Shown: one piece after another, positions 16,788 through 25,396 of the stretch
Numbering within the stretch: position 1 is the stretch's first letter
How the letters are laid out: each line of letters opens with the position of its first letter
Position numbers and translations under genes: made by a program
Source: Psychrilyobacter piezotolerans
GTDB taxonomy: Bacteria; Fusobacteriota; Fusobacteriia; Fusobacteriales; Fusobacteriaceae
DNA: 64,000 nucleotides
Direction: 5' to 3'
NCBI RefSeq assembly: GCF_003391055.1
Contig: NZ_QUAJ01000011.1
Coordinates: 1-64,000 of the forward strand
The notes under the pieces: generated by a model
Told to the model about the DNA's origin: nothing
Database searches by the model: none
The model's input: the letters and a program-made list of their open reading frames with translations, nothing else

Positions 16788-17333
16788 CAATACATCCAGT
16801 ATATCCCCTAATTTAAAACCCCTTCTCATAAAATAGGCTACCTGCTTATCCTTCTCTTTATTTTTCACCTTATGGAGTAAATCAGAGATCATCTTCTTTT
16901 CATCTGTCTCTTCCTCACCATAGATACTGTCTATAGTGGAGGAGTCTATCCCTTTTAGATGCAGTTCATATTCTATCCTCTTTCTGCCTAAACTTTTTTT
17001 GGCACTTATATAAGATTCAGCATAACTGTAGTCATCCAAGTAACCCAATTCAGATAATTTAGAAACTACTTTCTGCAGCTGGCCTTCAACCGCGGAACTT
17101 CTCCTGTATTTCATCCTCAATTTCTGCAGAAGGTCTCTCACCGTATAATCACGTTTAGACAACAAAAAATATGACTTTGAAAGAGCTGAATCGTAGATAA
17201 TATTGTGATATTCATCTACACCGATCTCACCATCAGTTTTTATCCTATACTTAGCTTTTATATCCCTGTTTATATCTATAATTTCATCATTTTCAAGATA
17301 GATCTTATTCTTCTGAAATTTCAATATCTTCAT
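16773..17333 (-). CDS. recX: Regulatory protein RecX
   Basis: A 186-aa RecX, which binds inside the RecA filament groove and limits its activity. The three-helix repeats are visible, with the conserved [17 protein letters not shown] and [29 protein letters not shown] segments (key LDD, Y, R and G residues). The start lies inside the recA 3' end (29-base overlap), a common coupled arrangement that ties RecX levels to RecA. Length is normal. Confidence 0.95.
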   Translation of the reverse strand: MKILKFQKNKIYLENDEIIDINRDIKAKYRIKTDGEIGVDEYHNIIYDSALSKSYFLLSKRDYTVRDLLQKLRMKYRRSSAVEGQLQKVVSKLSELGYLDDYSYAESYISAKKSLGRKRIEYELHLKGIDSSTIDSIYGEEETDEKKMISDLLHKVKNKEKDKQVAYFMRRGFKLGDILDVLKGLD

Positions 17334-18363
17334 TTGCGAACTTTTCCTCTACCGGTATTACTGGATATAAAATCAGATTCACGTCTTTTTCTATCTGACT
17401 CAAAAGATCCTTATCTTCATCTAATCTGGCTTTTACATTTTCCCTACCTTGACCCAGTCTGATATCACCATAACTAAACCACGCTCCTGATTTGGCTACA
17501 ATATCATTCTCAATACCTAGATCCAATATTTCTCCTACTCTGGAGATTCCCTTTCCATACATTATCTGAAAAGCAGCTTCCTTAAATGGAGGAGCTATCT
17601 TATTTTTAGTTACCTTTACCTTGGTCTCATTTCCCAAAATATCATCACCCTGTTTTACAGACCCCACTCTCTTCACTTCTAATCTTACAGACGAATAGAA
17701 TTTAAGTGCTCTTCCACCTGTTGTAGTTGTTTGAGGTCCGAATCCAAACCCTCCAATTTTTTCCCTTATCTGGTTGATAAAGACCATGGTAGTTTTTGAT
17801 TTATTCAGGTTAGCAGTCAATTTTCTCAATGCCTTAGACATCAATCTTGCCTGTAATCCCATCTGCTGGTCACTCATCTCACCGTCGATCTCCACCTTAG
17901 GCACCAACGCTGCTACCGAGTCAACGACTATTATATCCACAGCTCCTGACCTTACCAGCATATCTGCTATTTCTAACGCCTGTTCTCCGTAATCCGGCTG
18001 AGATATCAACAACTCCTCCACATCTACTCCCAAGGCCTTTGCATATTTAGGATCCAGAGCATGCTCTGCATCGATAAAGGCAGCTATCCCGCCTATCTTC
18101 TGCGCTTCTGCTATGGCGTGGAGAGCTATAGTAGTCTTACCTGAACTCTCAGCTCCATAGACCTCAACAACTCTCCCCCTGGGAAATCCCCCAAGTCCCA
18201 ATGCTCTATCTAAATTTATACTTCCACTGGGTATTACCTCTACATTCATATGGACATTTTCTCCCATTTTCATTATAGATCCGTCCCCGTATTCTTTCTT
18301 TATCTGCTTCATCGCAAGTTCTAATGCTTTATTTTTATCTACCGATTCTTTTTTCTTAGCCAT
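17305..18363 (-). CDS. recA: Recombinase RecA
   Basis: RecA (352 aa) catalyses homologous strand exchange and stimulates LexA-type self-cleavage. Walker [10 protein letters not shown] (near residue 70), Walker [13 protein letters not shown], the L1/L2 DNA loops ([28 protein letters not shown] region) and an acidic C-terminus ([14 protein letters not shown]) are all present. A promoter is seen at 18403-18431. No clear SOS box was recognised near it. Confidence 0.99.
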   Translation of the reverse strand: MAKKKESVDKNKALELAMKQIKKEYGDGSIMKMGENVHMNVEVIPSGSINLDRALGLGGFPRGRVVEVYGAESSGKTTIALHAIAEAQKIGGIAAFIDAEHALDPKYAKALGVDVEELLISQPDYGEQALEIADMLVRSGAVDIIVVDSVAALVPKVEIDGEMSDQQMGLQARLMSKALRKLTANLNKSKTTMVFINQIREKIGGFGFGPQTTTTGGRALKFYSSVRLEVKRVGSVKQGDDILGNETKVKVTKNKIAPPFKEAAFQIMYGKGISRVGEILDLGIENDIVAKSGAWFSYGDIRLGQGRENVKARLDEDKDLLSQIEKDVNLILYPVIPVEEKFANEDIEISEE

Positions 18364-18402
18364 CCTTTCACCTCATTTAAAATTTCTTTTCTCTCTAAGA
18401 AT

Positions 18403-18431
18403 AGTTTACTATATTATCCCTTTCTTTACAA
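18403..18431 (-). promoter_or_regulatory. recA promoter
   Basis: Minus strand -35 TTGTAA (18426-18431), 17-base spacer, -10 TAAACT (18403-18408). Confidence 0.6.
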
Positions 18432-18524
18432 TTAAAGTTATATTAATTTATATATACCTTTCACCACTTAATACAGATAATCCAGGGGTTTTCATTCAAA
18501 AGTAAGACGAGAAATTAAACTTTA

Positions 18525-18552
18525 AATAAAAAAACCAGTCAGAAGACTGGTT
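18525..18552 (-). terminator. Terminator of tRNA operon
   Basis: Minus strand stem AACCAGTC/GACTGGTT with a 4-base loop followed by seven Ts, 16 bases after tRNA-Cys. Confidence 0.85.
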
Positions 18553-18567
18553 CAAAATTTTATAAAT

Positions 18568-18641
18568 TGGAGGCGACGACCAGATTCGAACTGGTGATGG
18601 AGATGTTGCAGACCTCTGCCTTACCACTTGGCGACGTCGCC
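18568..18641 (-). tRNA. tRNA-Cys (GCA), CCA encoded
   Basis: Full cloverleaf: acceptor GGCGACG/CGTCGCC, anticodon GCA in CTGCAAC, T-loop GTTCGAATC, encoded 3' CCA. Last of four tRNAs in one operon. Confidence 0.97.
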
Positions 18642-18667
18642 GTTATTTATTATTTAATCTTATAAAA

Positions 18668-18743
<76 letters not shown>

Positions 18744-18751
18744 ATCATATA

Positions 18752-18828
<77 letters not shown>

Positions 18829-18852
18829 ATAAATGATATATAAGATTTTAAA

Positions 18853-18928
18853 TGGTGCTCACAACTGGACTTGAACCAGTGACCCCCTGCTTGTAAGGCA
18901 GGTGCTCTCCCAACTGAGCTATGCGAGC
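18853..18928 (-). tRNA. tRNA-Val (TAC), CCA encoded
   Basis: Acceptor GCTCGCA/TGTGAGC, anticodon TAC in CCTTACAAG, T-loop GGTTCAAGTCC, encoded CCA. First tRNA of the operon. Confidence 0.97.
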
Positions 18929-18951
18929 ATTCGTTTTTTCAGAACTCATTT

Positions 18952-18980
18952 AGTATACTACAGGTGGTTTTTGATTGCAA
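18952..18980 (-). promoter_or_regulatory. Promoter of tRNA Val-Asp-Phe-Cys operon
   Basis: Minus strand -35 TTGCAA (18975-18980), 17-base spacer, -10 TATACT (18952-18957), 24 bases before the tRNA-Val 5' end. Confidence 0.8.
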
Positions 18981-19117
18981 GGTTTTTTTTATTTATTTTT
19001 AAAAAAATATTTTTCCCTCTATCAATACAGATAAATTCTCGAATTTTTATAAGAAAAATCTACATATTTTTCTTCATCTTTTAGGTGCTCATACCCAAAG
19101 TTTTCCCCTTGTTCACC

Positions 19118-19146
19118 TTGCCATTTGACATTTTAAATACTATACT
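19118..19146 (+). promoter_or_regulatory. Promoter of PIN-PhoH gene
   Basis: -35 TTGCCA (19118-19123), 17-base spacer, -10 TATACT (19141-19146). A TTGACA also occurs at 19125-19130 but is too close to this -10. Confidence 0.65.
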
Positions 19147-19175
19147 TGTATCAACAAAACTAGGAGGTATAGCTC

Positions 19176-20510
19176 ATGAACTCATATATAGTCGATACTA
19201 ATGTTATAATTGCCAACCCATTTTTTATGAGAGATTTCAATGATTGTGAGATAATCATTCCTATCTACGTGCTAGAAGAACTGGATAAAATTAAATCCAG
19301 GGAGGGAAACAGCGGATTTCGTGCCAGACAATTTTTTAGATTCTTTAAAGAAATTGAAAAAAACGGAAACCTTATAGAGGGAATCACAGTTGATAATAAA
19401 GTTATTTTAAAAACAGAAATTCAGGGAGACCTTTCCCTGATTCCTGCCGGTCTGGATCCACACTATGTGGACAATAAAATCTTAGCCCTTATGATGATGG
19501 AAAAATATAAGGAGAAAACTCTTCTGACCAACGATGTCAGCATGAGGGTCAAAGCTTCCTCCCTGGGGATAAAGTGCCTCATCCTGGATGCTTCCGACAA
19601 ACATAAATTAGATGATCTCTATACAGGTGTTATCACTTGCGAGGTTACCTCTGAGATGGTAAAAAAATTCTATACTGCCAAGGAGATCTCCCTGGAAGAT
19701 CTAAAAATTAAATCTATGTATCCCAACCAATTTTTTTATGGTTATACAGAATTTTCCTATAATCAGATTGTGGGTAAATTTGATGAGAAAAGAAATAAGG
19801 TCATAAGGTTAAAATATGATGATGCCAGACTATACGGGATCTCTCCCAGGGATGTCAGACAAAAATTTGCCATGGACGTTCTCCTTGATCCCAAAATCCC
19901 CTTTGTTACAATGACCTCCAGACAGGGGTGCGGTAAAACTCTTTTAGCAGTTGCAGGAGCCCTGGAGCAGGTACTGGAAGGAAACCGTTATGAAAAAATA
20001 TTGATCGGTAAAAATACAGCACCTCTGGATAAGTGGAGTTATCAGGGATACACCACTGGAGATACAGAGGAAAAATTATTGACACATTTTGCCAACTACA
20101 CCACTACCCTTGAAAATATCCAGCACCTCAGAGGAAAAAAACCTCGTAAAGGGGTGGATATCTTACAGGGTCTGATAGATCAAGATAAAGTAGAAGTCCT
20201 GGATATCTCCTCTATTCTGGGATCTAGTTTTCTCAACAAAATAGTTGTAATCGATGAATCCCAGTCATTCGATATCCATGCCATGAGATCGATGATTACA
20301 AGGATCGGAGAGGGAAGTAAGCTGATCTTGATAGGAGACATTGCCCAGCAGACAATCTCCAGATTAGATCCGGACAAATCAGGACTATACGCATCTATCG
20401 AATGGCTGAAAGAACTTCCAGAGACTGCCCACATCACATTAAATCAAGTTCATAGGAGTGAATTTGTGGATAAGGCCAGCTTGATTTTTGACCAGAAGAT
20501 TTTTGGATGA
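19176..20510 (+). CDS. PIN domain-PhoH ATPase (YlaK/PhoH2 type)
   Basis: A 444-aa fusion of an N-terminal PIN nuclease domain and a C-terminal PhoH P-loop ATPase. The PIN part (about residues 1-140) shows acidic catalytic positions in YIVDTNVIIANP and LEELDKIK and a later TNDVSMRVKA. The PhoH part has Walker A SRQGCGKTLLA (near residue 250) and Walker B KIVVIDESQSFD, with LIGDIAQQT after it. Such proteins are thought to act as RNA-unwinding ribonucleases, sometimes in toxin-antitoxin pairs, but no small antitoxin gene is adjacent here; it stands alone with its own promoter and a strong AGGAGG site. Confidence 0.92.
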   Translation: MNSYIVDTNVIIANPFFMRDFNDCEIIIPIYVLEELDKIKSREGNSGFRARQFFRFFKEIEKNGNLIEGITVDNKVILKTEIQGDLSLIPAGLDPHYVDNKILALMMMEKYKEKTLLTNDVSMRVKASSLGIKCLILDASDKHKLDDLYTGVITCEVTSEMVKKFYTAKEISLEDLKIKSMYPNQFFYGYTEFSYNQIVGKFDEKRNKVIRLKYDDARLYGISPRDVRQKFAMDVLLDPKIPFVTMTSRQGCGKTLLAVAGALEQVLEGNRYEKILIGKNTAPLDKWSYQGYTTGDTEEKLLTHFANYTTTLENIQHLRGKKPRKGVDILQGLIDQDKVEVLDISSILGSSFLNKIVVIDESQSFDIHAMRSMITRIGEGSKLILIGDIAQQTISRLDPDKSGLYASIEWLKELPETAHITLNQVHRSEFVDKASLIFDQKIFG

Positions 20511-20562
20511 TTTTTGTCACAGATTACACAGATTTTAAGAAGATGATAATGTCTAGTGTTAT

Positions 20563-20599
20563 AAAAAAAAGGAGAAATTTTAAAATTTCTCCTTTTTTT
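20563..20599. terminator. Bidirectional terminator
   Basis: Perfect palindrome GGAGAAATTTT/AAAATTTCTCC (20571-20592) flanked by A8 and T7, between the convergent PhoH and EamA genes. Confidence 0.9.
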
Positions 20600-20614
20600 A
20601 TTCCGAATATAAAT

Positions 20615-21532
20615 TTATGCAACCTGATGCTTGAATTTTTTCTGAACGTATCCCGGTAGGGTAATCCCTATTAAAATTATTAAAATTCCAACCCATTGAA
20701 TCATCGATGATCTTTCGTGCAATATCGTCGTAGAGGCCAGTATGGCTACTGGCAGCTCTACCGATGCTAGGATCGAGGTCAAACCTACTCCAACAACAGG
20801 AACCCCTATGGAAAAAAACAATGGGGGGATAATCGTTCCAAACAATGCTAATGCCACCCCGTATTTTAATAGCGGTAAAACTATTTTAACATCTCCAAGA
20901 AATGTGGGAGGAAATAAAATCACTATAAAAATAAGAGATCCTGTCAGCATTAACGCACTTCTCTCCACAGGATCCACATTTGTTGCAACCTTCCCACTGA
21001 CAAAGGTGAAGGCTGTATATGAACACGCTGCAAGGAGTCCGTATATTATACCTAAAAATGTTAAACTGCTTAATCCGCCGTCAAAAATATTGGATGAAAA
21101 TGCCGTCCCTATTAAAAGTAATGCAATTGATATAACCTGCGTCTTAGAAGGCAGTCTCTTTTCCAAAACACACTCCACTAAGTTCCCCATCCATGTAAAC
21201 TGGAAAAGCAGTAATATAGCCATGGAAGCCGGAATCTCCTGAACAGATTTATAATAAATTATACTGGTTAATCCAATTGGAATCCCTGTCAGCATCAACT
21301 TTATTGCATCGTTTCTATTAAAATTTATCCTATACTCTTTATCTGTTAATTTTTTTAAAAAGACCATGAGCCATAAAACTAAACATCCTATTCCTGCTTG
21401 AGAAAGTACAATCTGCCCCAATGTAAACCCTTCACCATAAGCTAACTTTACAAAAGTCGAAAGAACCCCATAACTTACAGCACCCAATAGAACGAAGACT
21501 ATATACTTCGTTGTTGATTCATTTTTTTTCAT
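20615..21532 (-). CDS. EamA/DMT family transporter (probable exporter)
   Basis: A 305-aa membrane protein with about ten hydrophobic segments arranged as two EamA repeats (residues about 5-140 and 155-300), the usual layout of this superfamily. The start is taken at MKKNESTTKY, eight bases after GGAG; an open frame of 17 codons upstream includes the terminator tail and is not part of the gene. The leader (21566-21654) folds as a purine-class riboswitch with an overlapping terminator and a promoter at 21682-21710. By analogy with the adenine-riboswitch-controlled exporter PbuE, this protein may export a purine or related compound. Substrate is inferred only from the leader. Confidence 0.88.
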   Translation of the reverse strand: MKKNESTTKYIVFVLLGAVSYGVLSTFVKLAYGEGFTLGQIVLSQAGIGCLVLWLMVFLKKLTDKEYRINFNRNDAIKLMLTGIPIGLTSIIYYKSVQEIPASMAILLLFQFTWMGNLVECVLEKRLPSKTQVISIALLLIGTAFSSNIFDGGLSSLTFLGIIYGLLAACSYTAFTFVSGKVATNVDPVERSALMLTGSLIFIVILFPPTFLGDVKIVLPLLKYGVALALFGTIIPPLFFSIGVPVVGVGLTSILASVELPVAILASTTILHERSSMIQWVGILIILIGITLPGYVQKKFKHQVA

Positions 21533-21565
21533 TTTTCCATCTCCTATTTTTTTAAATAATCCTAT

Positions 21566-21591
21566 AAAAAAAAGGGCACACACGTGCGCCC
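21566..21591 (-). terminator. Riboswitch expression-platform terminator
   Basis: Minus strand stem GGGCGCA-C/G-TGTGCCC (21574-21591, one G-U pair) followed by eight Ts (21566-21573). Its first two or three Gs are also the 3' strand of P1 of the aptamer, so the two structures compete. Confidence 0.8.
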
Positions 21592-21654
21592 ATAGAAAGA
21601 AGATTTTCGCTCTCCTAGTAGATACTCTTTTAGCATATTTAAAAGATTATATGG
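21590..21654 (-). promoter_or_regulatory. Purine-class riboswitch aptamer (guanine-like, C74)
   Basis: Minus strand. P1 CCATA/TATGG; J1/2 TAATC; P2 CTTTTA/TAAAAG with 7-base loop AATATGC; J2/3 AGTATCTAC; P3 AGGAGA/TCTTCT with 7-base loop GCGAAAA; J3/1 ending in C before P1. This matches the purine riboswitch layout: two 7-base loops, TATAATC and TCTAC core, and C at the ligand-pairing position 74 as in guanine types. The loop-loop pairs G37-C61 and G38-C60 of the consensus appear as G-C and C-G, a compensatory change. Deviations: A for U48 and a U-U at the base of P3. Confidence 0.8.
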
Positions 21655-21681
21655 AATTACTTATTTTTATATCCGTTAAAA

Positions 21682-21710
21682 ACAGTACCATAATTTCCAA
21701 GTTTTTTCAA
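21682..21710 (-). promoter_or_regulatory. Promoter of riboswitch-EamA transcript
   Basis: Minus strand -35 TTGAAA (21705-21710), 17-base spacer, -10 TACTGT (21682-21687). It separates this unit from nadC upstream. Confidence 0.5.
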
Positions 21711-21742
21711 TCCTTATGAAGCTCGGTCTTCTACTAAAAAAA

Positions 21743-22582
21743 TTATTTCAACTTTAAATTTTTCATACTTATATCCAGTGATCTATATGAATGTGTGAGG
21801 GCTCCTGAAGATATATAATCCACTTTTAATCCTCTAATCTCTGTTATCCTGGCTTCATCCACATTCCCGGATATCTCAACTATGGCTTTCCCATCTATTA
21901 TTTCAATGGCTTTTCCCATGGTTTCTACATTCATATTGTCCAGCATTATAATATCTGCCCCTGCTTCCACCGCTTCCCTTACCTGATCCAGGCTTTCAGT
22001 CTCCACCTCTATCTTCTTTACAAAGGGATGGTTATTTCTCACAGCCAGCACCGCTTTGGTCAGACTGCCCCCGGCAGCCATTATATGGTTGTCCTTTATC
22101 ATAGCCATATCCATCAGATTATACCTGTGATTATTTCCCCCTCCCACTTTTACTGAATATTTTTCCAAATATCTCAAATTAGGAGTTGTCTTTCTGGTAT
22201 CCATAAGTTTTATCCCTGTCCCGTCTAAGATCTTCACCATCTTATTGGTTTTAGTGGCTATCCCTGACATCCTTTGGATCAAGTTGAGAGCCACCCTCTC
22301 ACCACTCAGTATATTCTTCGCTGTTCCAGATATCTTAGCTATAATCTCTTTGGGTTTCACCACCGATCCTTCAGTGGTCATAAATTGTATCTCTACACCG
22401 CCTAGGATATCAAAGGTTCTTTTGAAGATCTCTAATCCGCAGATTACCCCCTCTTCCTTTGCTATCAAATCCACCTCACATACAGCCTCGGCATCTAAGA
22501 TAGAGTTCGTTGTTATGTCATCTATTACAGCATCTTCCAACAGCGCATCTTTTATCACCTTATCAATTAACAGAAAGTTCAT
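21743..22582 (-). CDS. nadC: Quinolinate phosphoribosyltransferase (carboxylating)
   Basis: NadC (279 aa) converts quinolinate and PRPP to nicotinate mononucleotide, the third step of de novo NAD synthesis. LNLIQRMSGIATKT, MDTRKTTPNLRYLEKYSVKVGGGNNHRYNL-type active-site region (key R, K, H residues: DTRKTTP, GGGNNHRYNL) and IMLDNMNVE are clear. The start lies 20 bases inside the nadB 3' end, so translation is coupled. Last gene of nadABC. Confidence 0.97.
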   Translation of the reverse strand: MNFLLIDKVIKDALLEDAVIDDITTNSILDAEAVCEVDLIAKEEGVICGLEIFKRTFDILGGVEIQFMTTEGSVVKPKEIIAKISGTAKNILSGERVALNLIQRMSGIATKTNKMVKILDGTGIKLMDTRKTTPNLRYLEKYSVKVGGGNNHRYNLMDMAMIKDNHIMAAGGSLTKAVLAVRNNHPFVKKIEVETESLDQVREAVEAGADIIMLDNMNVETMGKAIEIIDGKAIVEISGNVDEARITEIRGLKVDYISSGALTHSYRSLDISMKNLKLK

Positions 22583-23876
22583 CCTTTAAATCCTCCCTAA
22601 CCTTTAATATCTCATCTATAACCAGTTTTCTATTCTCTTCCTCTATTTTTTCTATATCTATGTTTCTAGGTAATTCTTGAATCACCTCTACATTATACAT
22701 TTTCAATTTTACATCTTCAATTTCTCTATTTATAGACATAGCTACCCTGTTTCCAAATACCAATCCTTCTAAAAGGGAGTTACTGGCAAGCCTGTTTCTT
22801 CCATGAAGTCCTGTAAAAGCAATCTCACCACAGGCATACAGGCCATCCAGACTGGTTTTACCGTCCATATCCACTGTGATCCCCCCCATAAAATAATGCT
22901 GGGAAGTTGTTATCGGGATCAGGTCTTTAGCCAGATCATAGCCCTTCTCCAGTAAATTTTCATATATCCCTTTAAATCTTACCTTTAAATAATCACTTTT
23001 TAATTTTGTGGCATCTAAATATACATAGGGCGATCCTATCTCTTTTTTCTTTGCTTCTATACTGGCTGCAACTACATCCCGGGGCAGGAGTTCATCTACA
23101 AATCTATTTCCTTCTAAATCCCTTAACTTTGCCCCTTCTCCCCTGAGGGATTCTGAGATTAAAAATCGTCTTTCACTCTGCGGATCATAAAATGCTGTAG
23201 GATGAAATTGGATAGCCCCTACATCGGATATCCCTACTCCGTGTTTTTTAGCCAGGGCTACCCCTATTCCCTTTAGATTTCTCATGTTGGTAGAATTTTT
23301 AAACAGTCCCCCGATGCCGCCAGTAGCCAGAACCACCTTCTCTCCCCAAAATTTCAATATGTTTTTATCTTTATCATATCCCAATACTCCGCAGGAGTTT
23401 CCATCAGAAACTATGAGATCCAGGATCTCCACTTCTGAAAATATTTCTATATTCTCTCTCTTCTTCATCTCCTCTATGAGGGTCAAAAAGATATGTTTTC
23501 CAGTTTGATCGTTGGCATACAGGATTCTTCTCTTAGAATGTGCAGCTTCCCTGGTATATAATAGGTTCCCATGATCATCTCTATTAAAGGGCACTCCCAT
23601 GGATACCAGTTTTTTTATATTTTCATCTGCTTCGTCGGCTATTAATCTCACCGTTTCTAAGTTATTTTCATTTCCCCCGGCATAGAGGGTATCTTCGATA
23701 AAAGACTCTCTGTCCTCTATATTTCTCACTGTAGTTATCCCACCCTGGGCCAGATATGTATTACAGTTCTCTAATTTACCATTGGTAATTATCGCTATCT
23801 TTAAATCACTGCTTATATTAAGTGCTGTATAGATACCCGCTATCCCGCTTCCACAGATTATCACATCATAATTCAT
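22563..23876 (-). CDS. nadB: L-aspartate oxidase
   Basis: NadB (437 aa) oxidises L-aspartate to iminoaspartate; in anaerobes it can use fumarate as electron acceptor. FAD-binding GSGIAGIYTALN at the N-terminus, the substrate/flavin motif LAQGGI, FHPTAFY, LISESLRGEGAKL and GLYACGEIAFTGLHGRNRLASNSL-type end (GEIAFTGLHG) are present. It lacks the longer C-terminal domain of the E. coli protein, so is on the short side of the family. Two bases separate it from nadA. Confidence 0.95.
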   Translation of the reverse strand: MNYDVIICGSGIAGIYTALNISSDLKIAIITNGKLENCNTYLAQGGITTVRNIEDRESFIEDTLYAGGNENNLETVRLIADEADENIKKLVSMGVPFNRDDHGNLLYTREAAHSKRRILYANDQTGKHIFLTLIEEMKKRENIEIFSEVEILDLIVSDGNSCGVLGYDKDKNILKFWGEKVVLATGGIGGLFKNSTNMRNLKGIGVALAKKHGVGISDVGAIQFHPTAFYDPQSERRFLISESLRGEGAKLRDLEGNRFVDELLPRDVVAASIEAKKKEIGSPYVYLDATKLKSDYLKVRFKGIYENLLEKGYDLAKDLIPITTSQHYFMGGITVDMDGKTSLDGLYACGEIAFTGLHGRNRLASNSLLEGLVFGNRVAMSINREIEDVKLKMYNVEVIQELPRNIDIEKIEEENRKLVIDEILKVREDLKDELSVN

Positions 23877-23878
23877 AT

Positions 23879-24781
23879 CTATCCCCCTGCATATTTATGC
23901 ATATTCAGGAGGGAAACCTTAGCTTTTTTTATGAGCTCTTCATCCATCACTATCTCGCATTTTTCATTTTCCAGGGCATCTATTATCGTCTCTATAAACA
24001 CTCTTTTCATAGGCGAACATATCATATACGGGAAATAAAAACTCTTCTCCGGGCTGTCTTTTTTCAGCTGGTGCTGGATCCCTCTTTCAGTTACCACAAT
24101 AAATTCTTTATTGGGAGAAGTTTTAGCATAGTTTAATATTCCGGCTGTACTTCCCACATAGGTAGAGATATCTCTTATCTCTTTCTGGCACTCCGGGTGA
24201 GCCAAAATTTCCACCTCTCCGTGTTCCTCTATTAATTTTTTTATATTCTCTAAAGTCACCTTATGATGTACATTACACTGACCATCAAATGGGATTATTT
24301 TTTTATCTGTCTGTTCCGCTACATATGAAGCCAAATTTTGATCCGGTACAAATATTATCTCATCAGCATCTATGTTTTCAACAATTTTTACAGCCGAAGA
24401 AGAGGTGCAGCAGGCATCTGACACTGCCTTTACCTCACTGGATGAGTTTATATAGGTTACTACTTTGGCATTTGGATGGTTTTTTTTCATCTCCAATACC
24501 AATCCAGGGGTAGCTTGATGTTCCATACAGCAAGTGGCATCTCCATGAGCCGGAAACAATACTTTCTTTTCAGGAGAAAGTATCTTAGCGCTTTCAGCCA
24601 TGAATTTCACACCGCAATATACGATTATGTCAGCGTCACTGTCTCTTCCTACTTCACTCAGATAATAAGAATCTCCTACATAGTCAGCAACATCCTGTAC
24701 ATCTGCATTTTGATAATAATGTGCAAGAATTATTGCATTTTTCTCTTTTTTTAATTTTTTTAACTTCTCCAATTGATTCAT
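23879..24781 (-). CDS. nadA: Quinolinate synthase
   Basis: NadA (300 aa) condenses iminoaspartate with DHAP to quinolinate using an oxygen-sensitive [4Fe-4S] cluster. Cluster cysteines are visible in VYCGVKFMAES, DACCTSSSA and AHPECQ; ILAHYYQNADVQDVADYVGDS is the substrate-site motif. The start is placed at MNQLEKL, four bases after GGGGGA; an in-frame ATG four codons upstream lacks a site. Promoter at 24825-24853. Confidence 0.96.
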   Translation of the reverse strand: MNQLEKLKKLKKEKNAIILAHYYQNADVQDVADYVGDSYYLSEVGRDSDADIIVYCGVKFMAESAKILSPEKKVLFPAHGDATCCMEHQATPGLVLEMKKNHPNAKVVTYINSSSEVKAVSDACCTSSSAVKIVENIDADEIIFVPDQNLASYVAEQTDKKIIPFDGQCNVHHKVTLENIKKLIEEHGEVEILAHPECQKEIRDISTYVGSTAGILNYAKTSPNKEFIVVTERGIQHQLKKDSPEKSFYFPYMICSPMKRVFIETIIDALENEKCEIVMDEELIKKAKVSLLNMHKYAGG

Positions 24782-24824
24782 AGCGTCCCCCATTTTTTTA
24801 ATTTAAAATATCTGTACAATTTAA

Positions 24825-24853
24825 ATTTTAGTACCTTTTCCCAATAATTTCAA
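24825..24853 (-). promoter_or_regulatory. nadABC promoter
   Basis: Minus strand -35 TTGAAA (24848-24853), 17-base spacer, -10 TAAAAT (24825-24830). No NadR/NiaR-type operator was recognised. Confidence 0.65.
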
Positions 24854-25030
24854 GGGGTAAAAGCGATTAAAAACATAAGTTATTTTTTTCTCAATCTCTT
24901 CTGAAGGATAAAATTAACTTTTTCTTCGGGATAAAGAGCTACAAACTATATTAGTGAAAAAATTAACTATAACGCATTTTATTTTTACAAAAAAATTCCC
25001 AGTTATTTTTATAACCGGGAATAATCTTTA

Positions 25031-25396
25031 TTATTTTTTACTTTTTAACTCCTCAATTTTCAGCCAGGAATCGCTTTCTATCATGGCTGCATTTATTGTT
25101 ATTATCTGCCCCATCTTTGTTTTAAATTCCTTAACTACCTTTTTTTCCACTCCACCTGCATCTTTAAACCTAACCTCTATAGTATGATTAACCCCCTTTA
25201 TATATTCTCTTTTTTTCTTCTTTTTCTTTATCTTAATTTCTTTTTCCCCATCCAGGATATAATAAGCATTTTTAGGAGTATATTTTTCTCCTTTATTTTC
25301 TATAAAAACTTCATGTTCCTTCCCGCTTATAAATAAAAATATTCCCAAAAGGATCATAGCCAGAATAACTCCTATTCTTGCACCAATTGTTTTCAT
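25031..25396 (-). CDS. Small membrane-anchored protein of the ABC operon (possibly DUF6672)
   Basis: A 121-aa protein with one N-terminal transmembrane helix (IGVILAMILLGIFLFISG) followed by a lysine-rich extracytoplasmic domain (KEIKIKKKKKKREYIKG near residue 52). I believe similar proteins of this length accompany DUF3798 transporter operons in fusobacteria and have been given a DUF (6672), but I cannot verify this. Its start overlaps the stop of the upstream permease gene, so it belongs to the operon and may be an accessory subunit at the membrane. Function unknown. Confidence 0.65.
   Translation of the reverse strand: MKTIGARIGVILAMILLGIFLFISGKEHEVFIENKGEKYTPKNAYYILDGEKEIKIKKKKKKREYIKGVNHTIEVRFKDAGGVEKKVVKEFKTKMGQIITINAAMIESDSWLKIEELKSKK

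Noticed and set aside
18364-18431. SOS box upstream of recA
   Set aside because: No palindrome matching known LexA sites was seen; only a plain promoter can be supported.
24794-25030. Riboswitch or NAD-regulator site before nadA
   Set aside because: Only a promoter could be recognised; the rest is simple AT-rich sequence with no paired structure of note.
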